A stretch of 64,000 bases of DNA. Origin: PALSA-693 sp963729695. GTDB lineage: Bacteria > Actinomycetota > Acidimicrobiia > Acidimicrobiales > Palsa-688. A program made the translations under genes and the position numbers. Below, one piece after another: positions 8,138 to 16,084 of this stretch. Position 1 is the stretch's first letter. Each line of letters opens with the position of its first letter. The stretch lies in the NCBI GenBank assembly GCA_963729695.1, contig CAVSOT010000001.1, forward strand, positions 620,001-684,000. The letters run 5' to 3'. The notes below the pieces were generated by a model. The model did not search any database. It worked only from the letters and a program-made list of their open reading frames with translations, and was not told the origin of the DNA.

Positions 8138-9027
8138 CACCGGAACACCCGAGGTGACTGCGGCACCCGCATCAACCGGCCCGACCAAATCCAGCAGGCC
8201 ACCACGGCCAGCAGGCCGACGGCCACGGCCACCTGGCCCCCGGCCGTTTCGTAGGCGTGACGCCCGGTGCCGATCGACAACCCGGCCAAGGTCATGCCCA
8301 GAGGCACCAGTAGGACGAAACTCCTGGCAAACTTCACACCTGCTTGGCGACTGGCCGCGTCCTTGCGTCCCTGCTGGTCGAGGATCCGGTCCTCGATCAG
8401 GTCGCCCAGTCTCGACTCCAGATCGGATCCCCCAAGCTCGTGGGCAATCACCAGCGTCTCGCAAACCACGTCCGCCGTCGGATCGGAGAGCCGGTCCTTG
8501 AGAATGGCGGTCGTGCGGTCGAAGTCGGTGCTCAACAGCCATTCCCGCTCCGCGGCGGCAAACGCCGGGCGCCACCCTTCCGGTCCCCGCCGGCCCACCT
8601 CGAACAACGCTTGCGGGATGGAGAGCCCGCGCGAACCCGTGGCCAGGCGCAGCTCTTCGAGCATCCGCGGCCACGCCTCCGTGGCCGCCGCGGCCCGCTG
8701 ACGCCGCCGGGAACGCAACGCAGTTATGGGTAAACACGCAGCCACACACCCACCCACCAGGGCGGGCAGCACGCCCCCGAAGATCACGAAGGCGCCCAAC
8801 GACCCGACCACAAACAGCACCCCGGTCGCCGCCGCCAGCTCGGCCAGCCCGATGTCGCCCACGCCCACTCGGCGCGCCCAGGCCTCTTTCGAGAACAGGC
8901 GTCGTTTGGGGCGAGGCGAATGCCGAAGTCCGACCCCTCGCCACCCGAATACGACCGAGGTGTAGATGAGGTAGGCGCCAGACGCAGCCAAAGCGGCTGC
9001 CACCACGCCGAGCACGGGTGTGGTCAT
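8137..9027 (-). CDS. tadB: TadB-like type II secretion system F family protein
   Basis: 296 aa. Two N-terminal helical hairpins ('VLGVVAAALAASGAYLIYTS', 'ATGVLFVVGSLGAFVIFGGV') precede the cytoplasmic GspF-like domain with 'WPRMLEELRLATGSRGLSIP' and 'ETLVIAHELGGSDLESRLGD', and two C-terminal helices. This order is normal for TadB. The 4-nt overlap with tadA upstream and the 1-nt overlap with tadC downstream fix the operon tadA-tadB-tadC. Function: inner-membrane platform for Flp pilus assembly, contacting the TadA ATPase. Confidence 0.88.
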   Translation of the reverse strand: MTTPVLGVVAAALAASGAYLIYTSVVFGWRGVGLRHSPRPKRRLFSKEAWARRVGVGDIGLAELAAATGVLFVVGSLGAFVIFGGVLPALVGGCVAACLPITALRSRRRQRAAAATEAWPRMLEELRLATGSRGLSIPQALFEVGRRGPEGWRPAFAAAEREWLLSTDFDRTTAILKDRLSDPTADVVCETLVIAHELGGSDLESRLGDLIEDRILDQQGRKDAASRQAGVKFARSFVLLVPLGMTLAGLSIGTGRHAYETAGGQVAVAVGLLAVVACWIWSGRLMRVPQSPRVFR

Positions 9028-10338
9028 GCCGTGTGCTCCCCTACCGTCAGGGCGCGGACATCGAAGCCGGCCAGCTCGAGGGCGCGGGCCGCCCGGACCG
9101 GGAGATTGCCGGTCCAGGCCAGCGGGTCGCCGAAGCGGGGCCGGGCGAAAATCGAAGTGGTGGTAAAGGCCACGTTGCCCGCCCCTACCTGCAAATCCTC
9201 CACGGCCAGGACCTCGGTGACCCGGAGCTCCGGTCCACGCCGGGCGCAGTGCACCACCAGATCCACGGCCTCACTCACGAGCGCCGACAGGGCGGCGACG
9301 CTCAGTTCCGAACCGGTTTCCGCGAGCTGGCAGATGAAGCGCAACCGGGACAGCGCTTGCCGGGCCGACGCCGCGTGGATGGTGGTGAACCCCTGCACCC
9401 CAGAGGAGAGCGTCAACATCAGCGCCATCGCCTCCCGGTCCCGCACCTCGCCCACCACGGCAACATCGGGAGCCATCCGCAGGAATCCGGCGACCAGCCG
9501 GCGCAGGTCAATCTCCCGCCGGTCGGGTCGGGCGGGACGCGGTCTGCATATGGGCGACATTCGGTAGTGGGATATCAGTTTCAAAGACTTCTTCGGCGAT
9601 GACCACGCGGAGGCTTGGGTCCAACTCTGCAGCGAGGCAGGAAAGAAGGGTGGTTTTTCCCGAACCTGGAGGCCCAGCGACCACAATAGATAGACCGCTC
9701 CGCACGCACGCGCCCAAGAAACGGGCCGTCGGACTGTCCAGCATTTGGAGCTGGATCAATTCCGAAAGCGTGTGATGCAACACCCCGGAAAACTTGCGAA
9801 TATTGACCAGGAGGTGGCCGTCGCGCCCCACGTCGGAGTGCACGATGTGCAACCGAGCTCCGTTGTCCAGCTGCGCATCTTGCAGGCCTTCGGCGGGATC
9901 GAGTTTCCGATGCGAACCGCTGGCGTCGTCGAGAATCTTGGTAAGCACCCGAACAACATGGTCGTCGTCGTGAAAGACTTCGTGGTGATATCCCCCCATA
10001 CCGGAATGTCGTTTGGTAAAAATCGAGCCGGGTCCATTGACCATTATTTCCCAGACATCAGGATCGGCGAGCAAGGGTTCGAGGGGCCCATATCCGGTGA
10101 GATTCCTCAAGGCCCGCTCGACGGCGGCTTCGGGATCGGCGATGTCGACGGCGCGGCGGCCCCTGCGGTACTCCGTGCGCCAACGCCCGACCTCCTCGAT
10201 GAGCAGTTCCTGGAGGTGGTCTCCTGCGCCTGGCGCGGCCATATCGAGGTTGGCCGCCTTCGCCCGCTCTTGGACGGCCCGCTCGACCTCACGCACCGGC
10301 GACGTCCATTCAGGTGAAACGGTTCGAGAGAGCACCAC
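9024..10338 (-). CDS. tadA: TadA/CpaF secretion ATPase, one frameshift
   Basis: Read across one frameshift this is a full-length CpaF/TadA ATPase of about 437 aa. GTG 10338 is chosen because GGGAG lies 8 nt upstream. Visible landmarks: 'LTGYGPLEPLLADPDVWEIM' (N-terminal domain), Walker A 'VVAGPPGSGKTTLLSCLAAE', the Asp/Glu box 'VVIAEEVFETDIPLPNVAHM', Walker B-like 'MAPDVAVVGEVRDREAMALM' and the His box 'GFTTIHAASARQAL'. The break lies at 9541-9542, where a doubled base should be single (restoring HMQTRPARPDRREIDL). It powers pilus polymerisation from the cytoplasmic face. No TadZ, RcpC or prepilin peptidase gene is present upstream; instead a divergent gene set begins. Confidence 0.88.
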
Positions 10339-10527
10339 GGTCAATCTCCCAGCCTCACGACGTGGTGACCGTACGCCAGGACGATGCCGCCGGCAACCGT
10401 CCTGAGTCCTTGATCCGAGTTCAGGGGTGGAAGGGCGCTCGCCCGACGGTGATGAGAGGGGGTCGTCACGGAGTCTTCTAGTATTTTTGTTGCTATCTAC
10501 ATGTATTGCTACTACTTTTAGCCTGTC
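10339..10527. promoter_or_regulatory. AT-rich divergent promoter region, tadA / pseudokinase
   Basis: 189 nt between the divergent starts of tadA and the pseudokinase gene. The segment 10480-10525 is strongly AT-rich compared with the rest of the window (for example GTATTTTTGTTGCTATCTAC). It reaches to within a few bases of the ATG at 10528, with no purine-rich ribosome-binding site there, so the pseudokinase transcript may be leaderless. The two directions probably share regulatory DNA. Confidence 0.5.
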
Positions 10528-11679
10528 ATGGTAATTCTCTGCGACAACGACGCCGGGCTGGTTACCAAGCGAGCCGAGACGGCGGCCCAGCGAGAGGCGC
10601 TCGGTCGGGAGGCGCGGATCCTGAGGGTCGTGGCCCACCCAGGCGTCGTCCAGCTGGTCGGCGTTGATGGAGAACCTCCTGATCAGCTGGTGTTGCGGCG
10701 CGTCGCCGGAGGTGACCTGTCGGCTCGGCGAGGCCAGACGGTGGAGGTGGTTGCCGGGGTGGGGGCCGCGCTGGCGACTGTGGTGGCCGATCTCCACGAC
10801 ATAGGAGTGAGCCACGGAGCCATCGAGGCCTCGCACGTGCTCCTCGACCAAGACGGCCGACCGGTGCTGTGCAGCTTCGGCCGAGCCAGGAAGGGACTGC
10901 CGCCAGACTCCTCGGCAACGCGACGAGATGACGACATTCGGGCCCTGGCCGGCCTGATCCTCGACTGCTGCCCGGACCGTGCGCCGGCCCGCACCATTCG
11001 AGCCCTGCGCCTGGTCGCGGGACCACGACGCCGGCGCCAGGGGCGCGACGCCCGGTGGCTCGCCCGGCAACTCATCGCCACCGTCCCCCATGCCTGCCTG
11101 ACTGTCGCGGACGGTGAAAATGCCGTGACGGGTGCCACCACGTCCGAACCCCCGGATCGGACGGCGACCCCGGGTGGGCTTCGGCGCTCGACTCGCGGCC
11201 TGCGGCCGATTCGCGGATGGAGACGGCGACCTGTGGTCGTCGGATTGTGCGCGATCGGCAGCGGCGCAGCCCTGGCCGGCGCGTGGGTCTGGGCCCATGA
11301 GCAGCGCTCCCCAGGCCCGGTCCGACATGTCGCCACTCCATGCCCGATGGCCGATCGGGGTTGTGGTCCCCTTGCCCTGGTCGATGGGCTGGTGGTCACC
11401 GGGGCGGGTCGTTATGCGCTGTCCACTCCCGGCGATGTGGTGGTGATCGGCCGCTGGGGATGCGGTGCTGCCTTGCCGGCGGTGCTGCGACCGACCACGG
11501 GTGAGGTGTGGACGTTCGCCGCCTGGCCCGCACCCGGGCGACCCGAGGTCGGTCAACTCGCGGCCCGAGTGGCTGCGGCGGCCAGCCTGCAGGTCCGCCC
11601 CGAACCGTCCGGATGCGATCGAGTGATCGTGGAGCGGCGCGGACTTCCCTCCGTGACCATCGACCCTGTCCAGCCATGA
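10528..11679 (+). CDS. membrane-anchored protein-kinase-like protein (probable pseudokinase)
   Basis: 383 aa. Residues 20-190 follow the Hanks-kinase layout: 'REARILRVVAHPGVVQLVG' (helix C region), 'GVSHGAIEASHVLLDQDGRP' where an active kinase has HRDLKxxN, and 'VLCSFGRAR' where it has DFG. The catalytic Asp (HRD), the metal-binding Asn and the DFG Asp are therefore replaced (HGA, H, SFG), and no Gly-rich loop is visible at the shortened N-terminus. After a basic linker comes one membrane helix 'PVVVGLCAIGSGAALAGAWV', then an extracytoplasmic domain of about 130 residues with three Cys. Its stop overlaps the start of the LysM gene (ATGA). A signalling or scaffold role beside the Tad locus is inferred. 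Confidence 0.7.
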   Translation: MVILCDNDAGLVTKRAETAAQREALGREARILRVVAHPGVVQLVGVDGEPPDQLVLRRVAGGDLSARRGQTVEVVAGVGAALATVVADLHDIGVSHGAIEASHVLLDQDGRPVLCSFGRARKGLPPDSSATRRDDDIRALAGLILDCCPDRAPARTIRALRLVAGPRRRRQGRDARWLARQLIATVPHACLTVADGENAVTGATTSEPPDRTATPGGLRRSTRGLRPIRGWRRRPVVVGLCAIGSGAALAGAWVWAHEQRSPGPVRHVATPCPMADRGCGPLALVDGLVVTGAGRYALSTPGDVVVIGRWGCGAALPAVLRPTTGEVWTFAAWPAPGRPEVGQLAARVAAAASLQVRPEPSGCDRVIVERRGLPSVTIDPVQP

Positions 11680-12873
11680 TCGAGTGTCGCAGGACAGTGT
11701 CGGGGCGGCCAGGCTGGGAGCGGCTCCTCGGATTCCTCTTGGCCTGGATGGCAGGGGTCGTGCTCACGGTGCTGCTCGCCCATCTGGGTAAGGGCGTCTT
11801 GGCCGCCCCACCGCTTCTCCAGCCGCATCGCATCCCGGCTTGGTACGACCGTCGAGGGGGCGTCGTGGCGACGTTCGCCTCGGCGCGGACGATCTTGTTC
11901 GGAGTTGGGTGCTACCTCTGCGTGTTGTGGCCGATCGTCGTGGTCGTTCGGGTCCTCGGTGCCGCTTGCGTTCAGCGTGCTCTGCCGATGTGCCGACTAC
12001 CTGGGAGCGGGACGATGCTGCGCTTGGCCATGGGGGCGTCGATCGCCGGCGTAGCCATCGTTGCGACAACGGGATCGGCGTCGGCCGCCCTCACGACCGT
12101 CGGCGCCAGTAACTCAAGCTCGACGGCACCCGATAGCGGACCGGATCTCGCCCCCGTGTTGCGCTACGCCGGACCACCGACCAGCGGAGCGGGAGGCAGC
12201 CCGCCGACGGGGCCGCCCCACGCAAATCCGCCATCGTCAGCTGGGGTGGCCCAACCGCCCACCTTGGCGCCCGTTTCCGGGTCGGGTGGTTCCTCGTCAG
12301 CTCCCCCCGCTGCCCCGGTGGGCGGGGCACCGACCGCAGTGTCACGGGCCGTGCCAACAACCGGTGTGCCGACCACCTCCGGGCCGGCAAACGGTGTGCC
12401 TACCACCAGGCCGCGATCCTCCGGTGCGCCCGTTGCCGGCGCGCCAGGCTGCCGGCGCGCCAGCTGCCGGCGGGCCAGCTGCCGCCGGGCCAGTTACCGC
12501 CGGGCGGCCCGGACACTCCTCGAAGACCCCGTCCCAGGCGCCGGCGGCTGGCACGCGGCCTTCCGCCAGACGGTCGGCGACGCCGAGCGGCGCACGCATA
12601 TCGGCGCAGAGTTCGGGAACAGGTGCGACAGCAGGGCCCGGTCAGGCAGGCCGTCAGGGATGGCTCGTGCGGCCCGGGGACAACCTGTGGTCCATCGCGG
12701 AGACCACGCTCACAGAAGCCTGGGGTCGGCCGCCGCCCGAGCCGGTCCTCGGCCAGTACTGGTGGCAAGTCGTCGAGACCAACCGGCCCCACCTTCCGGA
12801 TCCAGACGACCCCAACCTTCTCTTTGCCGGCGACTGGGTCACCCTTCCACCCCCTCCTCCAGCCGCGGCATGA
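11676..12873 (+). CDS. membrane protein with C-terminal LysM domain, one frameshift
   Basis: About 399 aa across one break. The N-terminus has three hydrophobic segments ('LLGFLLAWMAGVVLTVLLAH', 'TILFGVGCYLCVLWPIVVVV', 'LAMGASIAGVAIVATTGSAS'), then a Gly/Pro/Ser/Ala-rich linker of about 200 residues, then a LysM peptidoglycan-binding domain: 'WLVRPGDNLWSIAETTLTEA' through 'LLFAGDWVTLPPP'. The break is at 12447-12448, an extra G inside a run of 15-bp repeats encoding AGAP/AAGGP. LysM proteins with N-terminal helices and Pro-rich linkers occur beside actinobacterial Tad loci, so a role in anchoring the pilus machine to peptidoglycan is plausible. The start overlaps the pseudokinase stop. Confidence 0.78.
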
Positions 12874-12891
12874 GGGGATGCCCGCACCCCG

Positions 12892-13509
12892 TTGGCCACG
12901 AAGGCCAGACTGTCGACAGTGCGCCGAAGGTTCGTCATCACGATCAACATCGCCATAGGTTTGGCTGCGGCGTGGTTCCTCGCGGCCATCATCACGGGCG
13001 TAGGCGTCGGCCCCTCTTCCGGCTCCACCCGTCAACCAGACGCCAGCGTGGTCGAGCCGACAGACGCCCCGTCGAGCAGCACACCCCCCGTTTCGACGAG
13101 TGTCACCACCCCGCCGACCGTCCCGGCCCAAACCACCCCACCGGCCGCAACCTCGCCATCGACCCAGCCGCCGGTCGCCACGACCGCTACGACCCCAGGC
13201 GCGACGACGCCGACGTCCGCCCTGGGGCCGGTCGCGCCGGCTCCCCCGCTTTCGTCCCCACCCACCTACCGCCACAACTACACCCCAGCCACGGTTCCGG
13301 CTCCGACTGCCCCGCCGACCATCACGCCCTCCACCACGATCGCCCCGCTTGGAGCCCGACTTCCCGTGTCGCCCTCGACGTTGCCGTTCGCCACGAAGGC
13401 ACAGAACGCCCACGTGGCGCCCGTCTTTGCTGCCCTATCTGGGGGAGGGTTCTTCGTCGCCCTCGTGATCATGGGAATCTGCTACGTGCGATCCCGCCCG
13501 GCCCGATGA
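12892..13509 (+). CDS. Pro/Thr-rich protein with two membrane helices
   Basis: 205 aa if the TTG at 12892 is used; a GTG at 12918 is an alternative. Near the N-terminus lies a helix 'VITINIAIGLAAAWFLAAII'. About 125 residues follow that are almost all Pro, Thr, Ser and Ala, and a second helix 'GGGFFVALVIMGICYVRSRP' ends the protein with a basic tail. A mucin-like loop held between two membrane helices fits an extracytoplasmic spacer across the cell wall, possibly glycosylated. It follows the LysM gene by 18 nt and probably shares its transcript. No family recognised. Confidence 0.65.
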   Translation: MATKARLSTVRRRFVITINIAIGLAAAWFLAAIITGVGVGPSSGSTRQPDASVVEPTDAPSSSTPPVSTSVTTPPTVPAQTTPPAATSPSTQPPVATTATTPGATTPTSALGPVAPAPPLSSPPTYRHNYTPATVPAPTAPPTITPSTTIAPLGARLPVSPSTLPFATKAQNAHVAPVFAALSGGGFFVALVIMGICYVRSRPAR

Positions 13510-13551
13510 CGCGGACGCTTCTCCACGGAGCGCTCGACGCCGAATAGGGCG

Positions 13552-14649
13552 TCAGGCGCAGAGGCGCAAGGCCACCTCGTTGGCAAGCAAGCGGCCCCTG
13601 ACGGTGAGAACCAGACGTCCGGGGGGTCCCTGCTCCACGAGCGACTCCAGGACGGGGTCATCGGCCCATCCGGACAAAGACTCCTCAGGAACTCCATGGC
13701 GCGTTCTGACCGCCAGCTGCAGGGCCTCGACCCGTCTGGTGGCCACATCCAGGTCTTCGCCGGCAGATTCCGCCGCCGAGCCGGCCTCGATTAGGGCGAT
13801 ATAACGCTCAGGAGTTCGCACGTTCCACCACCGTCGGGCTCCCCCGGGTCGAACCCGGTGCGAATGGGCCGAGCAACCGAACCCGAGATATTCGCCTTGG
13901 TCCCAGTAGAGCTGGTTGTGGCGGCATTCGGCACCAGGGCGGGCCCAATTGGAGATCTCGTACCACTCCAGTCCGTGGCCACTGAGGATGACCTCCGCCA
14001 GCCGGTACTTGTCGGCCTGGTCGTCGGGATCCGGATGGCGAAGCGGATCGCGGGAGAGAGGCGTGCCGGCCTCGACCGTCAACCCGTAGGCACTGACGTG
14101 ACTCGGAGGTGGATCCAACGCCAGTACCGCCGAGAGGGACGCCTCCCAATCGGGGACGCTCTCTCCGGCCGCCCCGAGGATCAAGTCGACGCTGTACGCA
14201 TCCGCAAAGCCGGCGCCGGCGGCTGCCTCGACGGCCCGCGGGATGGCAGCCACGCCGTGGGATCGACCAAGGGAGGCGAGCACGTGGGGCACCATCGACT
14301 GGACGCCCAGAGACAACCGGGTGACACCGACCTCCCGATAGCCGTGCAGCTTGGGCCCGTCGACGGTTTCCGGATTGCATTCGACCGTCACTTCGGCGCC
14401 CGGTTGGAGAGGGATCGGGGCCAGTAGCTCGGCCAGTCCCACCGGGCTGAGAAGTGACGGGGTCCCGCCTCCGAAGAACACGGAAGACGCCGGCGGCAAA
14501 CCCCCGGCCACCGCCTGCCTGATCTCCCGGCTCCCGGCCTTGACGTAGGTCTCCAGAAGGTGGAAGCGGTCGGACCAGGTGGCGAACGCGCAGTAGTCGC
14601 AGCGTTTGGTACAGAACGGGATGTGCACGTAGGCACCGAACTCGGTCAT
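13552..14649 (-). CDS. hemW: HemW-like radical SAM protein (heme chaperone)
   Basis: About 365 aa from ATG 14649. The radical SAM cluster motif CxxxCxxC appears as 'HIPFCTKRCDYCAFATW'; 'SSVFFGGGTPSLL' is the SAM-binding GGxTPS loop and 'VTVECNPETV' matches HemN/HemW proteins. HemW lacks the HemN N-terminal extension and starts right at the cluster, as here, so the label HemW (heme insertion factor) is preferred over oxygen-independent coproporphyrinogen III oxidase. In Actinobacteria hemW often lies near lepA and hrcA-dnaJ, as in this window. Separated from rsmE by a long repeat-rich spacer. Confidence 0.88.
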   Translation of the reverse strand: MTEFGAYVHIPFCTKRCDYCAFATWSDRFHLLETYVKAGSREIRQAVAGGLPPASSVFFGGGTPSLLSPVGLAELLAPIPLQPGAEVTVECNPETVDGPKLHGYREVGVTRLSLGVQSMVPHVLASLGRSHGVAAIPRAVEAAAGAGFADAYSVDLILGAAGESVPDWEASLSAVLALDPPPSHVSAYGLTVEAGTPLSRDPLRHPDPDDQADKYRLAEVILSGHGLEWYEISNWARPGAECRHNQLYWDQGEYLGFGCSAHSHRVRPGGARRWWNVRTPERYIALIEAGSAAESAGEDLDVATRRVEALQLAVRTRHGVPEESLSGWADDPVLESLVEQGPPGRLVLTVRGRLLANEVALRLCA

Positions 14650-14758
14650 TGCCCTCACCAGTTTGGTTCGTGCCGGGCCCGTTCGGCATCACTCCCGGCG
14701 ATTCGGCCCAGACCGAGGTCCGGCCCGGGTCGTCTACCGAGCCAGGTTGTCATCCATC

Positions 14759-14963
14759 AAAAACGGTCAGGAAAAAGGTGGGTGCCAGGTTTTACTGACC
14801 GTTTTCGTTTCGATCTGAGCGTGAGTCTCGTTGAAAACGGTTAGTAAAAGTGGTGAGGGGGTGCGTTCCCGGTTTTACTGACCGTTTTCGCTTCCGGCTG
14901 AGCGTGGATTTTGTGGAAAACGGTCAGCAAAAGTTGTGCTCCGCAGTTTTACTGACCGTTTTT
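14759..14963. repeat. three tandem hairpin repeats (AAAACGGTCAG...CTGACCGTTTT)
   Basis: Units at 14759-14805, 14834-14888 and 14917-14963. Each has a left arm AAAACGGTCAGNAAAA and a right arm TTTTACTGACCGTTTT, with loops of about 14-24 nt. Each left arm differs by one base from a perfect match to the right arm, at different positions (G, T for C, or C). The DNA between units is also conserved (GTTTTCG...CTGAGCGTG...), so the repeat period is about 75-83 bp. A-runs and T-runs flank each stem, so every unit resembles a bidirectional factor-independent terminator. Confidence 0.9.
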
Positions 14964-15171
14964 GACGGGCGCGGGTCTCTACCGGTGCCCGTCGACGCTC
15001 GCCCGCCACTACACCATGCTTGGCCATGCCCGGAGCAAACCTCGGGGATCGCCGTCGGCCTATCTCGGTGTCCGAGGGACGTGAGGCGACCGGTGGTTGC
15101 GTGCGAGCCCAGCCGGGTGGGACCCCGTGGCAGCGGATGATGTGGACTGCCGGCGGGTGATCTCGGCCGGG

Positions 15172-15300
15172 CGGCCAGCAGCCAACCGCCGAGCGGCCAA
15201 TGATCTGAGCGGGACGGCCAACAGCAAAGCGCCGAGCGGCCAACAATCTGAACCGGGCAGCCAGCATCCGGACGGCCGGGCGCCGTCGATCTGGGCTGGC
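15172..15300. repeat. 43-bp-period degenerate tandem repeat, about three copies
   Basis: Copies start at 15172, 15215 and 15258, each opening with CGGCCAGCA, CGGCCAACA or CAGCCAGCA. The first two share an inner block GCCGAGCGGCCAA followed by an ATCTGA segment. A related GAGCGGCCAACA recurs near 15310. No reading frame with a start site covers it. Function unknown. Confidence 0.7.
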
Positions 15301-15333
15301 CGGTAGCCGAGCGGCCAACATCACCGCGTCCGG

Positions 15334-16044
15334 TCACGGACTCCCCCCTGGCCGCACCAGCCCCCCTCGGAGGGCGGCCAGCAGGATCCCAGCGGACAGG
15401 GCGGCGGACTCGGTTCGCAGCACCCCATCACCAAGGCCAACCCGGGCGCGGGCCCGACCCTCCTCCGATTCACTCCACCCGCCCTCGGGCCCAACCAGAA
15501 CGGTCGCCCACGAGAGATCAGGTGGTGGGCCTCCAGGGGCGGCGATCGCCACCCCGGCTCGGGCCACCAACTCGGAAGCATCCTCAAGACCACTGATCTC
15601 GGGCAGCCAGATCCGCCGGCTTTGCATGAGGGCCTGGCGGGCCACGACCCGCAGTCGTTGGAGATGCCGGTCGATCCTTTCGCCCTCCCACCGAACGACA
15701 CCCCGCTCGGTGCGCAACACGATGATGCGATCGACCCCGATCTCGGTGAGCTTCTGGACCGCCCATTCGGGCCGGTCACCTTTCACTGGAGCGAATCCGA
15801 TGCAGATCGGAGGATCAGGCCGCATCTGGCGGACCGCGTCACCTGCCGGAACCAGCTCCACCGAGTCGTCAAACTGGCAGAGCCGCCAGCCTCCCCGCCC
15901 GTCCGTCACGCTGACCGCCTCCCCCCGGCGCAGCCGCAGCACCGACTGGAGATGGTGCCGGTCCTCATCATCGATCCGGGGGGACTCCAGATCCCGTACG
16001 AGGACATGAGCCGCCGCCGCCCGGCGGAGCTGCGCATCCGTCAC
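15334..16044 (-). CDS. rsmE: 16S rRNA (uracil-1498-N3)-methyltransferase RsmE
   Basis: 236 aa, the usual length. N-terminal PUA-like part 'DDEDRHHLQSVLRLRRGEAV', then the SPOUT domain with 'KGDRPEWAVQKLTEIGVDRI' and the deep-knot motifs 'ATVLVGPEGGWSESEEG' and 'LGDGVLRTESAALSAGILLA'. This family methylates N3 of U1498 in 16S rRNA in assembled 30S subunits. It is the last gene of the leftward hrcA-dnaJ-rsmE set, 40 nt after dnaJ, the common actinobacterial order. Confidence 0.93.
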   Translation of the reverse strand: MTDAQLRRAAAAHVLVRDLESPRIDDEDRHHLQSVLRLRRGEAVSVTDGRGGWRLCQFDDSVELVPAGDAVRQMRPDPPICIGFAPVKGDRPEWAVQKLTEIGVDRIIVLRTERGVVRWEGERIDRHLQRLRVVARQALMQSRRIWLPEISGLEDASELVARAGVAIAAPGGPPPDLSWATVLVGPEGGWSESEEGRARARVGLGDGVLRTESAALSAGILLAALRGGLVRPGGSP

Positions 16045-16084
16045 CGCCCGCTCCGTCGCCGCCCGCCTCGATCGGGCACGCGAC

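Larger units (their letters stand above)
14650..15333. other. 684-nt spacer filled with repeats
   Basis: No convincing gene lies between hemW and rsmE. The region contains three tandem hairpin units at 14759-14963 and a separate 43-bp-period repeat at about 15172-15300, described in their own entries. Short open frames across the hairpins repeat the phrase 'PGFTDRFRF', but they have no ribosome-binding sites and simply reflect the repeated DNA. Confidence 0.6.

Noticed and set aside
14759..14963. Hairpin array as a CRISPR array or a coding repeat
   Set aside because: The repeats are hairpins with conserved inter-repeat DNA, not unique spacers. The short frames across them lack ribosome-binding sites.
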